From positions 88,853 to 152,852 of the forward strand of contig JAVWHX010000001.1 of assembly GCA_036639875.1 (NCBI GenBank): DNA of 64,000 bases, read 5' to 3'. The notes under the pieces were generated by a model. It ran no database searches, had not been told where the DNA came from, and saw only the letters and a list, made by a program, of their open reading frames with translations. This document shows, piece by piece, positions 55,010 to 64,000 of the stretch. How positions within the stretch are numbered: the stretch's first letter is position 1; the number at the start of each line of letters is the position of its first letter. Source of the DNA: JAVWHX01 sp036639875. Lineage in GTDB: Bacteria > Bacillota_I > Bacilli_A > Erysipelotrichales > Coprobacillaceae. A program made the position numbers and the translations under genes.

Positions 55010-58000
55010 CTACTTCTCATAGAGGTATGTCGTCGAATATGAATCAGTTTTTTCAAAAACGTCACCATTTTGTAAATAATAATTAATCATAATACGATAA
55101 TACCCCAAATTTTCTAATGATAGTGGGAGTTCCATTGTGTAATAACCACCGAGTTTTTCACTAAACAAGGTTCCATTTTCATTCATGAGCACTCCTGTAA
55201 AACTTGACTTACCATCACTGCTAATAACTGTATATTCAACTTTCTTAATAGAATTTAAGTTACTTGCATTCTTATAAGATATAGCTATTTTAGAAGGATC
55301 ACGATTTGGATTTTCAACTGTTACATCTCCATAAGCAATTCCATTTTCACCAGGTGTCATACGAACATCTTCCCAAATCAAATAATCTTCTTTATCTTTT
55401 TCAAATGTTTCATGATCTAACGAAGCTATACTTCCTTTAACATCTGGATTATTATCACAAATACCATCCCTATTCATATCTATACTTGCATAAATAGCAA
55501 TTCTATAATTAGTGTTTGGTTTCAAATCTTTTAATGTCATTGTATAATTTTTTCCAGGATCATAAACTTTATATAAGTCTTCAGCTGCAGTTACATCTTT
55601 CCATGAACTATCTTCTTTTTCAAAATAACGAACATAGTAAACAGAATTATATCCATTCTCAATCAGATAATCACTCATTATAACTTGAGAATTATCCGCT
55701 ACAGAAGTATCCACTTTCATATCAATTGTTTTAGTACCTTGATGGTATTCTGGAACGAGATTTGTAAATGTAATAGGCATTGTAGTAGGGGCTATTTTAA
55801 ATCCTGCTATTGAAGTTCCTAAAATAATACTTTCATCAATTTTTCCATCGGTTACCTGATTTATAGTGGTTTTAATTTGATACTGTGTATCATTTTTCAA
55901 TTTATGTTTTGCAACATTTAACATAAAACTAGGATTCATATTTGTTTGATAATTATCTCCTACTTTATAGCCATCATACATTCCGGCATTGATCATATCT
56001 TGATTACTCATAATCACATTACCAAATTCATCAAGAATGCTATACCTAATAAAGAATCCACTCACTTGGTCAATATTATAAGAAAGAACCAATCGTTGTA
56101 CATCATATGTTTCAATCTTATATTGTAACTTTGAAGAACTGATGTTAACACTACCTTTTGTCTTTACTTCTTTCATAAATGCACCAGATTTTTTTGCATC
56201 AAGTAATAAACTATCTTGTTTATTCACTTTTGCAGTGAAAGTAATACGATATGATGTATCTTTCTTTAAATTGTTTAAGACAATAGAAGATTCCGTTGTC
56301 AAGTTTGTTACGTTAATTGATTGTACGATTTCTTCATTTGTTAGTAGATTTTTAATATGTGCATCAATAAATCGCTTTCCACTACTATCAGCATCAATTT
56401 GGCTAACTCCACTTATATCCACACCATATAAGTTAATAGAAGTCATGTTTTGTCCATAAGAATCATTGACACTGATAGAAGGTACAATTTTCGTAAGTTC
56501 AAAATTTTGTGCTTCATCAGTAACCAACTTTGTTTCATTGATCTTTTTTACAACAAAATAATTAAGTTGTTCTTGTGGAGCTGTCCCAATAATATAAGCC
56601 ATCCCATTTTGATCAGCACGAATTGAATAGTTATTTGTTAGGTTTCTGAATTTAGAAGTAACAACAAAATCTTGTTTTTGTTGAATTGTTTCATAATCTA
56701 ATAAATTATTTAATGTAAATATTGAACCAGATGCCGTTGTTGAAGTCTTAATAATTGCACCACTTTGTTCATCAAAAGCTATATAATTACCGAGAACATA
56801 ATTCCCTGATTTCTTTGTGATATATTGTAAAGCAAACCTATCTCTATTTGTAAGTTCCCAACTCATATTGTTTGAATCATAACAAAGAGATACGTCAGTT
56901 CCAATTGTCTTACCTATAAGCTTATCCAGTTTGGCAGTAGAGATATATCCTATATTTGAAGCATTAAGAGTCATATATGTAGAATAATAACTTGTTGGAT
57001 TATTAACATCATAGAATCTTACATTAACCCCTGCTATTTTCTTATTAAGCAAATCAAGGTTTGATGATCCAACTGGATCTTTTAATTCTATTTTAATTTG
57101 ATTTTTTTCTAAATCAGCAACAACATTGTATTTAAGTTTGCTTATAATATCATTGTTGAAAGTACTAGAGAAATCAATAGGTTGATACATGATATCTAAA
57201 ATATTTGTTTCATTTTTGTATGATAAATTATATAACTGTCTGCTTATTTGAGGGATGAATTGTCCGTTTTTTAAGCTCGATGATATAATCGAATTAAACG
57301 TAACACTTCCCCATGTATTTTCATCTACATCGATTGCATCACCATAAGAACCATTTACCAAAAACTTTGTTTCATTTTTCTTTATTGTCTTATCATTATC
57401 ACTATAACGATATTTCAATGTCAAACTTGTTTTATTTGTATTATAATTAGAAACACTTGGATAAATAGTGAATTTTGGTTCAATTTTAGGTGCATCCTTA
57501 ATCCCAGAATTTAAGACATAAGCAGTGCTTAGTTTGTTTGCTAAAGCTGCATACTGAGGATGTTCATAAGGATAAATCTTATCTCCCTCACCAGCCCCAA
57601 TTTCACTATAACTTAATGCATACGCAAAGTTATACTTATATCCTCTTGACATACCTGAAGATAATGCATTTGAAGTTGCTTCTGCCTTGCCTGAATATGT
57701 AACATTGACTCCACCGTATGTTGTATCCACACCTTCTCCAAAAAAGATTGCACATACAGGAACGTTACTGTTTGAAGGAGAAATCGCAATTTCTTTACGC
57801 ACCACCCATTCACCACTATTCTTTAACCCACCATCTAGCCCAAAATCATAAATTGGATTTTGATTAGCAGATAATAAATTGGCAAATTGATTACTTTCAA
57901 ATGCATAATAATACATTTTTCTAGCTAATTTCGCATAATTATCGTAATTTGCCTCTAAGCGATATCCTACAATCGCATTGTCATCTAACTTTGAATCAAC

Positions 58001-60907
58001 TGTTTTTCCGTAAATTCCAACATCTTTATTATAGATGATTGTTGATTTAACTTGGTCGTTCATTATTGTGCTATCTGGTAATGCAGGAGCTTGATTCGCT
58101 TTTGTGACAATAACTTCTCTTGTTGTATCAGTCACATTATATTGATTCTTATAACGTGATATATTTGATGGATTGACATAATCATCAGAACCAGTTGTAT
58201 CATATATAGTATTAATTCTTATGGTATATATAGTACCTGTTAAAGAATTAGCTTTAAATCCGAAATCTATTTCAGATACTTCTTTACCATTTATAATAAA
58301 ATCATCAACTAAACTATTCTTCTCAGGGTCTTTATCGACATCAGTAAATATCTTCGAACCCATAAAGACCTTGCCATTTCCACTACCTTTGTAAAGATCT
58401 AAAGTTATCTTGTTTAAAGCGTTCATTTGATAAGTACTCTCTTGTCCTGTCCAACTTCCATCAGTCGCATCCAATTTTAGTATACGAGCAACTGAATTTG
58501 ATGAAGAATTATTGATCTTCCAATCCGCTTTTAATTCAGAAAGACTTGTAGTTGATGTAACAACATTTCCAAGAACATATGGCAAAGATCCATCTCCGTC
58601 TTTAAGATCTACATAACCATTTACTCTAAAACGATAAACACTATCTGCTTTTAATCCTGTTTCAGCAATATTAAGTATAATTTGATTTCCATACGCTGCA
58701 ACGATTGGATTATTTTTTGATGTTATCTCAATTGTCTTAGCATAATCACCTTCACAATCAATATGAATAATAAGTGGATGTTGTGCACTTATATCCATTG
58801 TCGATCCATTTAAATCAATAATGAGATTTCCAGATATATAATCATGTTCTACTTTTGTTGGTTGCATTGATAGTGCAGGAAGATAACTTTCACTCATTTT
58901 AAATGTTTCAGAAAATTTTGATTTTACTTCAATGATTTTTTCATTGTCATTATAAGTCGTTACCATTCTAAAACGATATGGATGACTAGTGAAAATAACT
59001 TTTTTATCAATTGGTAAAAATACTGCTTGTAAACCACTTCCAGGTTCAATTGCAATTGTTTTAAGAATCTCATCATATTGTGAACTATTTTCATCAGCAT
59101 CATAAACTTCATAATATTGCTCTATAATCGAATTATCATCATCTTTCAATACCCCACTATATAATTCAAAACATTTTAATGGTTTATTTCTAATTGCGTA
59201 CAAATCATCGCTTAAAGATGGTTTTTTCTTTAACGTCATTACTTGTAAAACTTGTTGTGTTATATATGTTTTTTCATCATCAAAAGCAACTAATCTCACT
59301 ACAAATTTTTGATTAGATTTAATCTTATCAAACTCATTTCCATCAAAAGTTAAAATTTCATCAGTAAAGTCCTCTCCCATATCAACCGTTTTCTTTATAT
59401 AATTAGATGTAGAGTTGACATCAAAATTTTTAGACTCTTCACTTGTTAATAAATAAATATCTGCTCTTTGTGTTTTTGAATAAGTATTTTTAGTTAATTT
59501 CACTTTAACTGATGATGTTGTAATACTATCTTTTTCCATAAAGAGTCCTAGTGAATCTGTATAGAAGACTCTTGAAACAAATTCACGTTGGAATTGTTGT
59601 TCATTCATTTCATAAGTTGCTGTTAAAACAAGTCGATATTCAGTATCTGGTTTTAATGGATTAACAGTTGAATCTGTATGAAAAGATATTGATTCTCCTT
59701 GAACATTAAAATCACTTTCTCCATTCTCATTAAGACATGAAACCATTGTTCCACTACCAGCTTCATAAACAAGTATTTTTGCACTTTCACTTGTTAACAT
59801 AACATTTTCATCAGTGATTTTTAAACTTCCTTTTAAACTTATTGCATCTACTTCCCATGTTTGAATAGAAAACTGTGGGAGTCCAGTTTTAGAACTTGAT
59901 TCCTGTCCCGCATCTGATCCACTTACTCCTGGTTTCCCAGTTGTACCATTTTTACCATTCGTCCCAGAAGTTCCGTTATCTCCATTATTTCCACTCGTTC
60001 CATTACTTCCTTGTGTACCTGAAGTTCCTAAAGTTCCATGTGTTCCCTTATTCCCGTTATCTCCACTTGTTCCTTCAGTACCTTCAACACCCAATTCTCC
60101 TGCTTCGCCATCTGTTCCATTATTATTTTTAATATCAAATTTGGGAACTTGTTGATTTCTTTTTTCTAATGGTGACAATTCAATATTACTATCAGCATCA
60201 ACAACGAGCTTATTTAAAGTCATTTGATTCTTATTTTTTTCAACAACTTGGTCAAATAATTTAACAGTCGTTCCTAAACCATTTTTAATAGAAGCTGTTG
60301 TAGAAACACTTTGCCATACATTATCTTGTGTAACCAATTGTACAACACCTTCATCAATATAATTAATTTCAATAAAATCTCCTGCTTTACGAATATCGTT
60401 TTTATCAAATACAACTTCAATATTTTCTGAAAACATAACAAATTTAGAATCAGATATTTTTAAAATACCTTCCTCTATTTTGAATGATTCATTTTGGCTT
60501 TCTAGTTGCCAGGTTTTCCCTGATTTTTCTAAAATCATTCCTATAGGAAGCCCATAATGATTAATCGCTCCATTCTTTTCTAAATCCTTAAAATTCATAA
60601 GAACTCCTCTGGATAATGCGGAAATAGAGCCATCTTCATAATGCAAAAAACTAGATGACTCAATCTCTGCTATTTCACCAGCATTATCCTCAAATGCATA
60701 TTTGTTTGGGTATTTTTCTTCATATTGTGTTCCTTGAGTAAACTGGTATCTTGTACTCTGCGATTGTGAATCTGCTTGAATCACATATCCTCCCTTTTCA
60801 AAAGTTTTTAAAGAAGAATTATTAACACTAACTGCTATAAAAAAAACACCTATCATTGAAATAATGACTAATACTATTACCAAAAGAACTCCTTTTTTAC
60901 TTTTCAC
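55010..60907 (-). CDS. Very large surface protein with collagen-like hinge and FN3-like array
   Basis: About 1,965 residues. I choose GTG at 60907 because GAGGAGG lies eight bases before it; a TTG at 60928 is the longest alternative. An N-terminal anchor (LLVIVLVIISMIGVFFIAV) is followed by a ~220-residue beta-rich module, a collagen-like Gly-X-Y stretch of 23 triplets, then ~1,600 residues of tandem FN3/Ig-like domains with repeated strand motifs such as LKPDTEYRLVLTATY, LKADSVYRFRVNGYV, LKKDTSYRITFTAKV and LKPNTNYRIAIYASI. There is no C-terminal anchor or LPXTG. It probably forms a long fibre rooted in the membrane. Ligand is unknown. It opens the large-protein part of the rotary-ATPase operon. 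Confidence 0.85.
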   Translation of the reverse strand: MKSKKGVLLVIVLVIISMIGVFFIAVSVNNSSLKTFEKGGYVIQADSQSQSTRYQFTQGTQYEEKYPNKYAFEDNAGEIAEIESSSFLHYEDGSISALSRGVLMNFKDLEKNGAINHYGLPIGMILEKSGKTWQLESQNESFKIEEGILKISDSKFVMFSENIEVVFDKNDIRKAGDFIEINYIDEGVVQLVTQDNVWQSVSTTASIKNGLGTTVKLFDQVVEKNKNQMTLNKLVVDADSNIELSPLEKRNQQVPKFDIKNNNGTDGEAGELGVEGTEGTSGDNGNKGTHGTLGTSGTQGSNGTSGNNGDNGTSGTNGKNGTTGKPGVSGSDAGQESSSKTGLPQFSIQTWEVDAISLKGSLKITDENVMLTSESAKILVYEAGSGTMVSCLNENGESDFNVQGESISFHTDSTVNPLKPDTEYRLVLTATYEMNEQQFQREFVSRVFYTDSLGLFMEKDSITTSSVKVKLTKNTYSKTQRADIYLLTSEESKNFDVNSTSNYIKKTVDMGEDFTDEILTFDGNEFDKIKSNQKFVVRLVAFDDEKTYITQQVLQVMTLKKKPSLSDDLYAIRNKPLKCFELYSGVLKDDDNSIIEQYYEVYDADENSSQYDEILKTIAIEPGSGLQAVFLPIDKKVIFTSHPYRFRMVTTYNDNEKIIEVKSKFSETFKMSESYLPALSMQPTKVEHDYISGNLIIDLNGSTMDISAQHPLIIHIDCEGDYAKTIEITSKNNPIVAAYGNQIILNIAETGLKADSVYRFRVNGYVDLKDGDGSLPYVLGNVVTSTTSLSELKADWKINNSSSNSVARILKLDATDGSWTGQESTYQMNALNKITLDLYKGSGNGKVFMGSKIFTDVDKDPEKNSLVDDFIINGKEVSEIDFGFKANSLTGTIYTIRINTIYDTTGSDDYVNPSNISRYKNQYNVTDTTREVIVTKANQAPALPDSTIMNDQVKSTIIYNKDVGIYGKTVDSKLDDNAIVGYRLEANYDNYAKLARKMYYYAFESNQFANLLSANQNPIYDFGLDGGLKNSGEWVVRKEIAISPSNSNVPVCAIFFGEGVDTTYGGVNVTYSGKAEATSNALSSGMSRGYKYNFAYALSYSEIGAGEGDKIYPYEHPQYAALANKLSTAYVLNSGIKDAPKIEPKFTIYPSVSNYNTNKTSLTLKYRYSDNDKTIKKNETKFLVNGSYGDAIDVDENTWGSVTFNSIISSSLKNGQFIPQISRQLYNLSYKNETNILDIMYQPIDFSSTFNNDIISKLKYNVVADLEKNQIKIELKDPVGSSNLDLLNKKIAGVNVRFYDVNNPTSYYSTYMTLNASNIGYISTAKLDKLIGKTIGTDVSLCYDSNNMSWELTNRDRFALQYITKKSGNYVLGNYIAFDEQSGAIIKTSTTASGSIFTLNNLLDYETIQQKQDFVVTSKFRNLTNNYSIRADQNGMAYIIGTAPQEQLNYFVVKKINETKLVTDEAQNFELTKIVPSISVNDSYGQNMTSINLYGVDISGVSQIDADSSGKRFIDAHIKNLLTNEEIVQSINVTNLTTESSIVLNNLKKDTSYRITFTAKVNKQDSLLLDAKKSGAFMKEVKTKGSVNISSSKLQYKIETYDVQRLVLSYNIDQVSGFFIRYSILDEFGNVIMSNQDMINAGMYDGYKVGDNYQTNMNPSFMLNVAKHKLKNDTQYQIKTTINQVTDGKIDESIILGTSIAGFKIAPTTMPITFTNLVPEYHQGTKTIDMKVDTSVADNSQVIMSDYLIENGYNSVYYVRYFEKEDSSWKDVTAAEDLYKVYDPGKNYTMTLKDLKPNTNYRIAIYASIDMNRDGICDNNPDVKGSIASLDHETFEKDKEDYLIWEDVRMTPGENGIAYGDVTVENPNRDPSKIAISYKNASNLNSIKKVEYTVISSDGKSSFTGVLMNENGTLFSEKLGGYYTMELPLSLENLGYYRIMINYYLQNGDVFEKTDSYSTTYLYEK
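59912..60118 (-). repeat. Collagen-like Gly-X-Y repeat (coding)
   Basis: 23 consecutive triplets beginning GTDGEAGELGVEGTEG and ending GKPGVSGSD. Only one Pro is present, and Thr, Ser and Asn dominate the X and Y positions, so triple-helix stability would be low without other support. Confidence 0.88.
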
Positions 60908-60965
60908 ATGTACATCCTCCTCTATCAAAACATCACTTTAAAACAATAAAACTATCTTTTATTAA

Positions 60966-61163
60966 CTAATCTATTTTTCTAGGAAAATAGCAAACACCTA
61001 CATCTAAAGCTCTTTCTCTGTTTAAGTGAAAGTCAGCATATTTACAATACCAGCATCCTTTCAAATCAGCAGTAATTCCTTCTCTTAGACAAAAAGCTGG
61101 ACAATACTGTTCTGGCCAAACATTCCCTTCCTTATTTGGCTTTTCTAAACTTATCTGATCCAT
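60966..61163 (-). CDS. Small Cys-rich protein at the head of the operon
   Basis: 65 residues with five cysteines in CPAFC, CWYC and a final VCYFPRK, likely binding zinc or an iron-sulphur cluster; cytoplasmic, without signal peptide. AAGGAATG precedes the start. It ends 58 bases before the GTG of the ~1,965-residue protein and is the first gene after the kinase terminator, so it is probably cotranscribed with the surface/ATPase operon. I do not recognise the family. Confidence 0.7.
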   Translation of the reverse strand: MDQISLEKPNKEGNVWPEQYCPAFCLREGITADLKGCWYCKYADFHLNRERALDVGVCYFPRKID

Positions 61164-61218
61164 ATTTTCACATTCCTTTGCACTTTTTTAACATAATTTT
61201 ACAATAAAATACAAAAAA
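61164..61218 (-). promoter_or_regulatory. Presumed promoter region of the rotary-ATPase/surface-protein operon
   Basis: Between the kinase terminator and the small Cys-rich gene the minus strand has only weak boxes: TTGTAT, 17 bases, TTAAAA, or a TAAAAT. Poor boxes fit an activator-dependent promoter, and a LytTR regulator is encoded just upstream, but I could not identify a convincing direct-repeat site here. Confidence 0.4.
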
Positions 61219-61270
61219 AAGGTCACATGAGTTAAATTTACCTATTTTTGAGCATTATTTATGTGACTTT
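61219..61270 (-). terminator. Terminator of the LytTR two-component operon
   Basis: AAGGTCACAT and ATGTGACTTT arms close a long AT-rich loop; on the minus strand the hairpin is followed by CCTTTTTTTG, directly after the kinase stop. Confidence 0.7.
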
Positions 61271-62559
61271 TATATTAATATCCTTACTACAAATATTTTA
61301 TTATCTGTTTGATACAAAACTTCTCCGTTATATGTATTGACAAATTCAATAATACTTTTGGTTCCAAATCCATGTTCATCATGACTAGAAGTTGGATAGC
61401 CATCTTTATCAAGAGAAATTTTACCATCATAAGGATTTTTCATTTCTACAATGAGTTGCTTGTGAGTATAAGCAACAGTAAACAATATGTATTTCTTCTC
61501 AGCTTCCTGTAACTTCATACATGCATGAATCGCATTTTCTAATAAATTAGATAATATTAATGACAATTTCAAACTATCAATTTGTATTTCATATGGTATA
61601 TCAAGCTTTGTAACAACTTGTATATCATTTTCTTCACAACGTTCAATATAAAAAGAAATAGCAGCGTTTACAACAGTGTTTTCACAATATTTCTTTTTTG
61701 TTTTAATTGTAACATGAAGTTGCTTTTCTAAGCTATCAATAGCTTTTTCTATTTCTCCATTATGTAATAACTCCAATAACATTCTACTAAAATGACGGTG
61801 ATCATGTTGTGCAATTCTAATTTGACTCGTCACTTTTTCCTGCAAATTAAATCGTTCTTCCAATCTTTCTAATGATACTCGCATGACATCTTGTCTATTT
61901 TTAAATCTAATATTTTCTTCCTTAACTCTATATTCATTATCAAGATTTTTTAATGAATGAAAAACAGAAACATAAAAACTACAAGATAATATAATTAATA
62001 AAAGTAAAGTTATTTTCTCATCAAACAATGTCTTCGTGATTTCATCAGATTTAATAAAATAATAAGCAAAGTTAAAATATATTAAAACCGATACATAAAC
62101 AAAATGATTAAAGTGCTCAACAGCTTGATGATATAACGGTTTCAACTTGTTTTTTAGCAAATAATAAAGGAGCACAAATAATATAAAACGTATAATAATA
62201 TTTGTGTATAATGAGAAAGGTAAATATCTAGAAATTATAAAACTAAATACTATAACAACAAAATTGATATTTTGAACTGTTGTAAAACTAAAAATCCATT
62301 TTGCTATAGAATCCTTAAAAAAAGGTTTAATAATAAAGCATAAACTCGTATAAAGAAACAATTCAAATTTTCCCAAAATAGTTAAATTATATGTCATATA
62401 ACAAAAAACTGAGATACTTATGTCAGCTAGCCAAACTCCAAACATAACTAAATAACTCACATTTTTATTATACTTTGGTTCCAATAAAGTAAACATAAGA
62501 ATAACGTTCATAGTCACGCATATAAAGGATCTTAAAATATCTGGTATCATCGTCTCCAT
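61270..62559 (-). CDS. GHKL-domain sensor histidine kinase (AgrC/ComD type)
   Basis: 429 residues. About six membrane helices fill the first ~200, followed by a helical dimerisation segment with the phospho-acceptor His in the IAQHDHRHFSRMLLELLHNG region. The C-terminal GHKL ATPase has the N box SNLLENAIHAC and G box DEHGFGTKSIIEFVN. Members of this class often sense peptides, but no peptide-precursor or processing gene lies alongside. The ATG overlaps the response regulator's TAA by one base. The pair sits immediately upstream of the surface/ATPase operon. Confidence 0.92.
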   Translation of the reverse strand: METMIPDILRSFICVTMNVILMFTLLEPKYNKNVSYLVMFGVWLADISISVFCYMTYNLTILGKFELFLYTSLCFIIKPFFKDSIAKWIFSFTTVQNINFVVIVFSFIISRYLPFSLYTNIIIRFILFVLLYYLLKNKLKPLYHQAVEHFNHFVYVSVLIYFNFAYYFIKSDEITKTLFDEKITLLLLIILSCSFYVSVFHSLKNLDNEYRVKEENIRFKNRQDVMRVSLERLEERFNLQEKVTSQIRIAQHDHRHFSRMLLELLHNGEIEKAIDSLEKQLHVTIKTKKKYCENTVVNAAISFYIERCEENDIQVVTKLDIPYEIQIDSLKLSLILSNLLENAIHACMKLQEAEKKYILFTVAYTHKQLIVEMKNPYDGKISLDKDGYPTSSHDEHGFGTKSIIEFVNTYNGEVLYQTDNKIFVVRILI

Positions 62560-63293
62560 TATCGAATCTCACTCTGTAATCTAAAATCTAAATATTGATT
62601 TCTTACTTCTGTATAATGCTTGGCTGAAATAGGAACAAATTTCCCTGACCTTAGTGTAAAACCATTTTTACCAAGTTTTTCAACTTTTGTCATATTAATA
62701 GCAAATGAAACATGAGGTTGTATAAAACTCTTATCTTCTAATAAAATGGCTAGATAATCTGAAAAAGATTCACGAATCGAAATTGAGACAATTTCCTCCC
62801 CCGTTGTTAAAAAGAATAAAACTTTCTTTCTAATTCTTTCACAGAAAATAATCATATTATATGGAATAATGCGTAAACCTTCATTTGTTTTAACCGCAAA
62901 AGTTCTATCGTCTGTTTCTTTTATTATATTAAGTGCCCTATTTAATGAATTAAATAATTTTTCTTTTTCTATTGGTTTAATCAAATAATCTATTGGATTT
63001 GCTACAAAAGATTCTAATGCATATTCAGGCGCATTTGTAGTATAGATAATTTTTGCACCAAAATCTAATCTTCGTATTTCTGCTCCTAATTCAATACCAT
63101 TCATCATTGGCATAACAATATCTAAAATATAAATATGAATCTTTTTATTCTCATGCTCCTCAAGAAGTTTATCTGGATGATCATATAAATAAATATGTGC
63201 TTCAATATTATTACTTTTGATCCATTCATCAACTAATGATTTAGTATTGTTTAATTCAATTATTTCATCATCACATATCACAATTTTAAGCAT
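62559..63293 (-). CDS. LytTR family response regulator
   Basis: 244 residues. Receiver domain with the acidic pair CDDE, phospho-acceptor Asp in YILDIVMPMMNGIEL, and conserved T/Y and Lys (IIYTTN, PIDYLIKPIEKEKL). The C-terminal LytTR DNA-binding domain includes FCERIRKKVLFFLTTGEE and FIQPHVSFAINMTKVEKLGKNGFTLRSGKFVPIS. The start at 63293 is chosen because GGGGGGAG lies ten bases upstream; a longer in-frame start would overlap that site. It probably controls its own operon and possibly the surface/ATPase operon. Confidence 0.93.
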   Translation of the reverse strand: MLKIVICDDEIIELNNTKSLVDEWIKSNNIEAHIYLYDHPDKLLEEHENKKIHIYILDIVMPMMNGIELGAEIRRLDFGAKIIYTTNAPEYALESFVANPIDYLIKPIEKEKLFNSLNRALNIIKETDDRTFAVKTNEGLRIIPYNMIIFCERIRKKVLFFLTTGEEIVSISIRESFSDYLAILLEDKSFIQPHVSFAINMTKVEKLGKNGFTLRSGKFVPISAKHYTEVRNQYLDFRLQSEIR

Positions 63294-63470
63294 ATTTATT
63301 ATTCTCCCCCCCAAAAAAATTTTATTTATATTAATAAATAGATTAAACTTCCTTTGTTGAAACTAAATAATTAAATTAAATATTCTCCTATTATATATAG
63401 TGCAGATTCACATATCTATTATATCTAAAAACAGATATTTATTAATTATATCTACAATAAATTCAATAAT

Positions 63471-63570
63471 CTACACTTTAACACACCATACTATAATAGA
63501 AATATTCAATCTCTTTATACTTCTTATTTTACACATTTTACTTTTTTTATACAAGTCTTTTAAAGTGTAG
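63471..63570. promoter_or_regulatory. Pair of inverted 11-bp motifs upstream of the LytTR regulator
   Basis: CTACACTTTAA (63471-63481) and its exact reverse complement TTAAAGTGTAG (63560-63570) flank 78 bp. Length and position suggest a protein-binding pair, such as LytTR regulator sites, rather than an RNA stem. Confidence 0.45.
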
Positions 63571-63662
63571 GTTAACAAACTTTTAATATTTTTTAGAATT
63601 CTCAATTATTGATTATAAGAAAAAGAAGCAATTTCAATAATTCTACCTATATAAAATTATAG

Positions 63663-63690
63663 ATTTATGTCTGTTCTTACAGACCTAAAT
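63663..63690. repeat. 12-bp inverted repeat with tetraloop
   Basis: ATTTATGTCTGT and ACAGACCTAAAT pair with one mismatch around TCTT. There is no T-run close by, so it is less likely a terminator than an operator or leader hairpin. Confidence 0.5.
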
Positions 63691-63793
63691 AAGGTTTTGT
63701 ATTCATCCATAAAATCAATTATACGTCAAAAGTAACAATATTTAACTATTTGAAAAACGACTTTATTGATACTTTCAAGTTCTTAACAAATAA

Positions 63794-63837
63794 AAAAACT
63801 GATTATATAAGCACTAATGACTTATATATCAGTTTTT
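63794..63837 (-). terminator. Terminator of the symporter gene
   Basis: AAAAACTGATTATATAAG pairs with CTTATATATCAGTTTTT (one bulge). On the minus strand it is followed by TTTATTTG; it lies 29 bases beyond the stop at 63867 and can also act on rightward transcripts. Confidence 0.82.
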
Positions 63838-63866
63838 TATTTAGTAAGTTTTTATACTTAATGACA

Positions 63867-64000
63867 TTATTTCATAAAAAATGTCCAATAACCTTGAATA
63901 AAGATAAAGACAATCACACAAGGTAGAATATACTTTAGATAAATTTTTGTCCATTTAGGAAAACGCATTCCTTTTCCTGTATTTGCTTCATCAAGAAACT
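63867..64000 (-). CDS. Sodium-dependent neurotransmitter symporter-family protein, C-terminal fragment (cut by window edge)
   Basis: The last 43 residues, reading FLDEANTGKGMRFPKWTKIY..., then one membrane helix ending GYWTFFMK, match the end of bacterial NSS-family (SNF) amino-acid transporters, which typically close with EANTGKGLKFPKW and a final helix. The gene runs leftward, and its 5' part is outside the window. Substrate unknown; these carriers import amino acids with sodium. Confidence 0.82.
   Translation of the reverse strand, partial: FLDEANTGKGMRFPKWTKIYLKYILPCVIVFIFIQGYWTFFMK

Larger units (their letters stand above)
63294..63792. other. Gene-free region upstream of the LytTR operon
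   Basis: About 500 bases, very AT-rich. It contains two far-spaced copies of an 11-bp motif in inverted orientation (CTACACTTTAA at 63471-63481, TTAAAGTGTAG at 63560-63570) and a separate hairpin at 63663-63690. A 21-codon frame starting with ATG near 63532 on the minus strand lacks a ribosome binding site, and I do not call it a gene. No RNA gene is recognised. Confidence 0.5.

Noticed and set aside
59912..60118. Non-coding minisatellite or CRISPR-like repeat
   Set aside because: The periodicity is nine bases in frame with a coding sequence, giving Gly-X-Y; no spacers or palindromic repeats.
59896..60132. Open frame opposite the collagen-like repeat
   Set aside because: An artefact of the repeat codons (no stops in the antisense frame); composition is unlike a real protein.
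63467..63532. 21-codon frame upstream of the LytTR operon as a pheromone precursor
   Set aside because: No ribosome binding site, no leader or processing motif, and no export or processing gene nearby.

Overview
The window is low-GC DNA with short intergenic gaps, strong AGGAGG-type ribosome binding sites and the standard genetic code. It carries a lipoteichoic-acid-synthase-like protein, HrcA/CIRCE-type heat-shock operators, and PadR, RpiR, WYL and LytTR regulators. Together these suggest a gut Bacillota, most likely of the Erysipelotrichales/Coprobacillaceae type; this placement is inferred from gene content only. I see no rRNA, tRNA, CRISPR array or insertion sequence.

Positions 1-36,500 look like ordinary chromosome. 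In order they hold: an AraC regulator; a polyglycerol-phosphate synthase and enolase; an ABC exporter; a Na/phosphate cotransporter beside a four-repeat Pho-box-like array; a nitroreductase; htpG behind two CIRCE-like operators; a SplB-like radical SAM protein; a uracil permease; a GH1 glycosidase; a BtrH/TfoX/DUF3795 operon; a WYL regulator; a TetR-ABC drug-efflux-like operon; a methyltransferase; an ABC exporter with a textbook MerR promoter; a relic of an ABC permease; an Ig-like surface protein; a PadR-DUF1048 pair; a second GH1 enzyme divergent from an RpiR regulator; a second SplB-like protein; and a PadR-DUF1700 operon.

Positions 36,587-61,200 are the unusual part. One tightly packed leftward operon encodes a rotary ATPase in the canonical F-type order (c, fused b-delta, alpha, gamma, beta, epsilon), embedded between very large surface proteins. 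Upstream of c are a small Cys-rich protein, a ~1,965-residue FN3-like protein with a collagen-like Gly-X-Y stretch, and a 518-residue protein with a Gly-Gly-X stretch. Downstream of epsilon are a polytopic membrane protein, two membrane-anchored proteins and a 3,091-residue beta-helix/GLUG-type protein. The beta subunit keeps all catalytic motifs. The c subunit has lost the ion-binding carboxylate (Thr60 at the E. coli Asp61 position) and no subunit a is present. The motor can therefore probably hydrolyse ATP but not pump ions. I propose an ATP-driven rotary machine coupled to surface fibres, for motility, adhesion, export or cell-surface remodelling. The giant protein is split by a single in-frame TAA, so in this strain it may be disabled or the base may be an error.

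Positions 61,270-63,293 hold a GHKL histidine kinase and LytTR response regulator pair immediately upstream of that operon, plausible regulators of it. The window ends with the C-terminus of a Na-dependent neurotransmitter-symporter-family protein.
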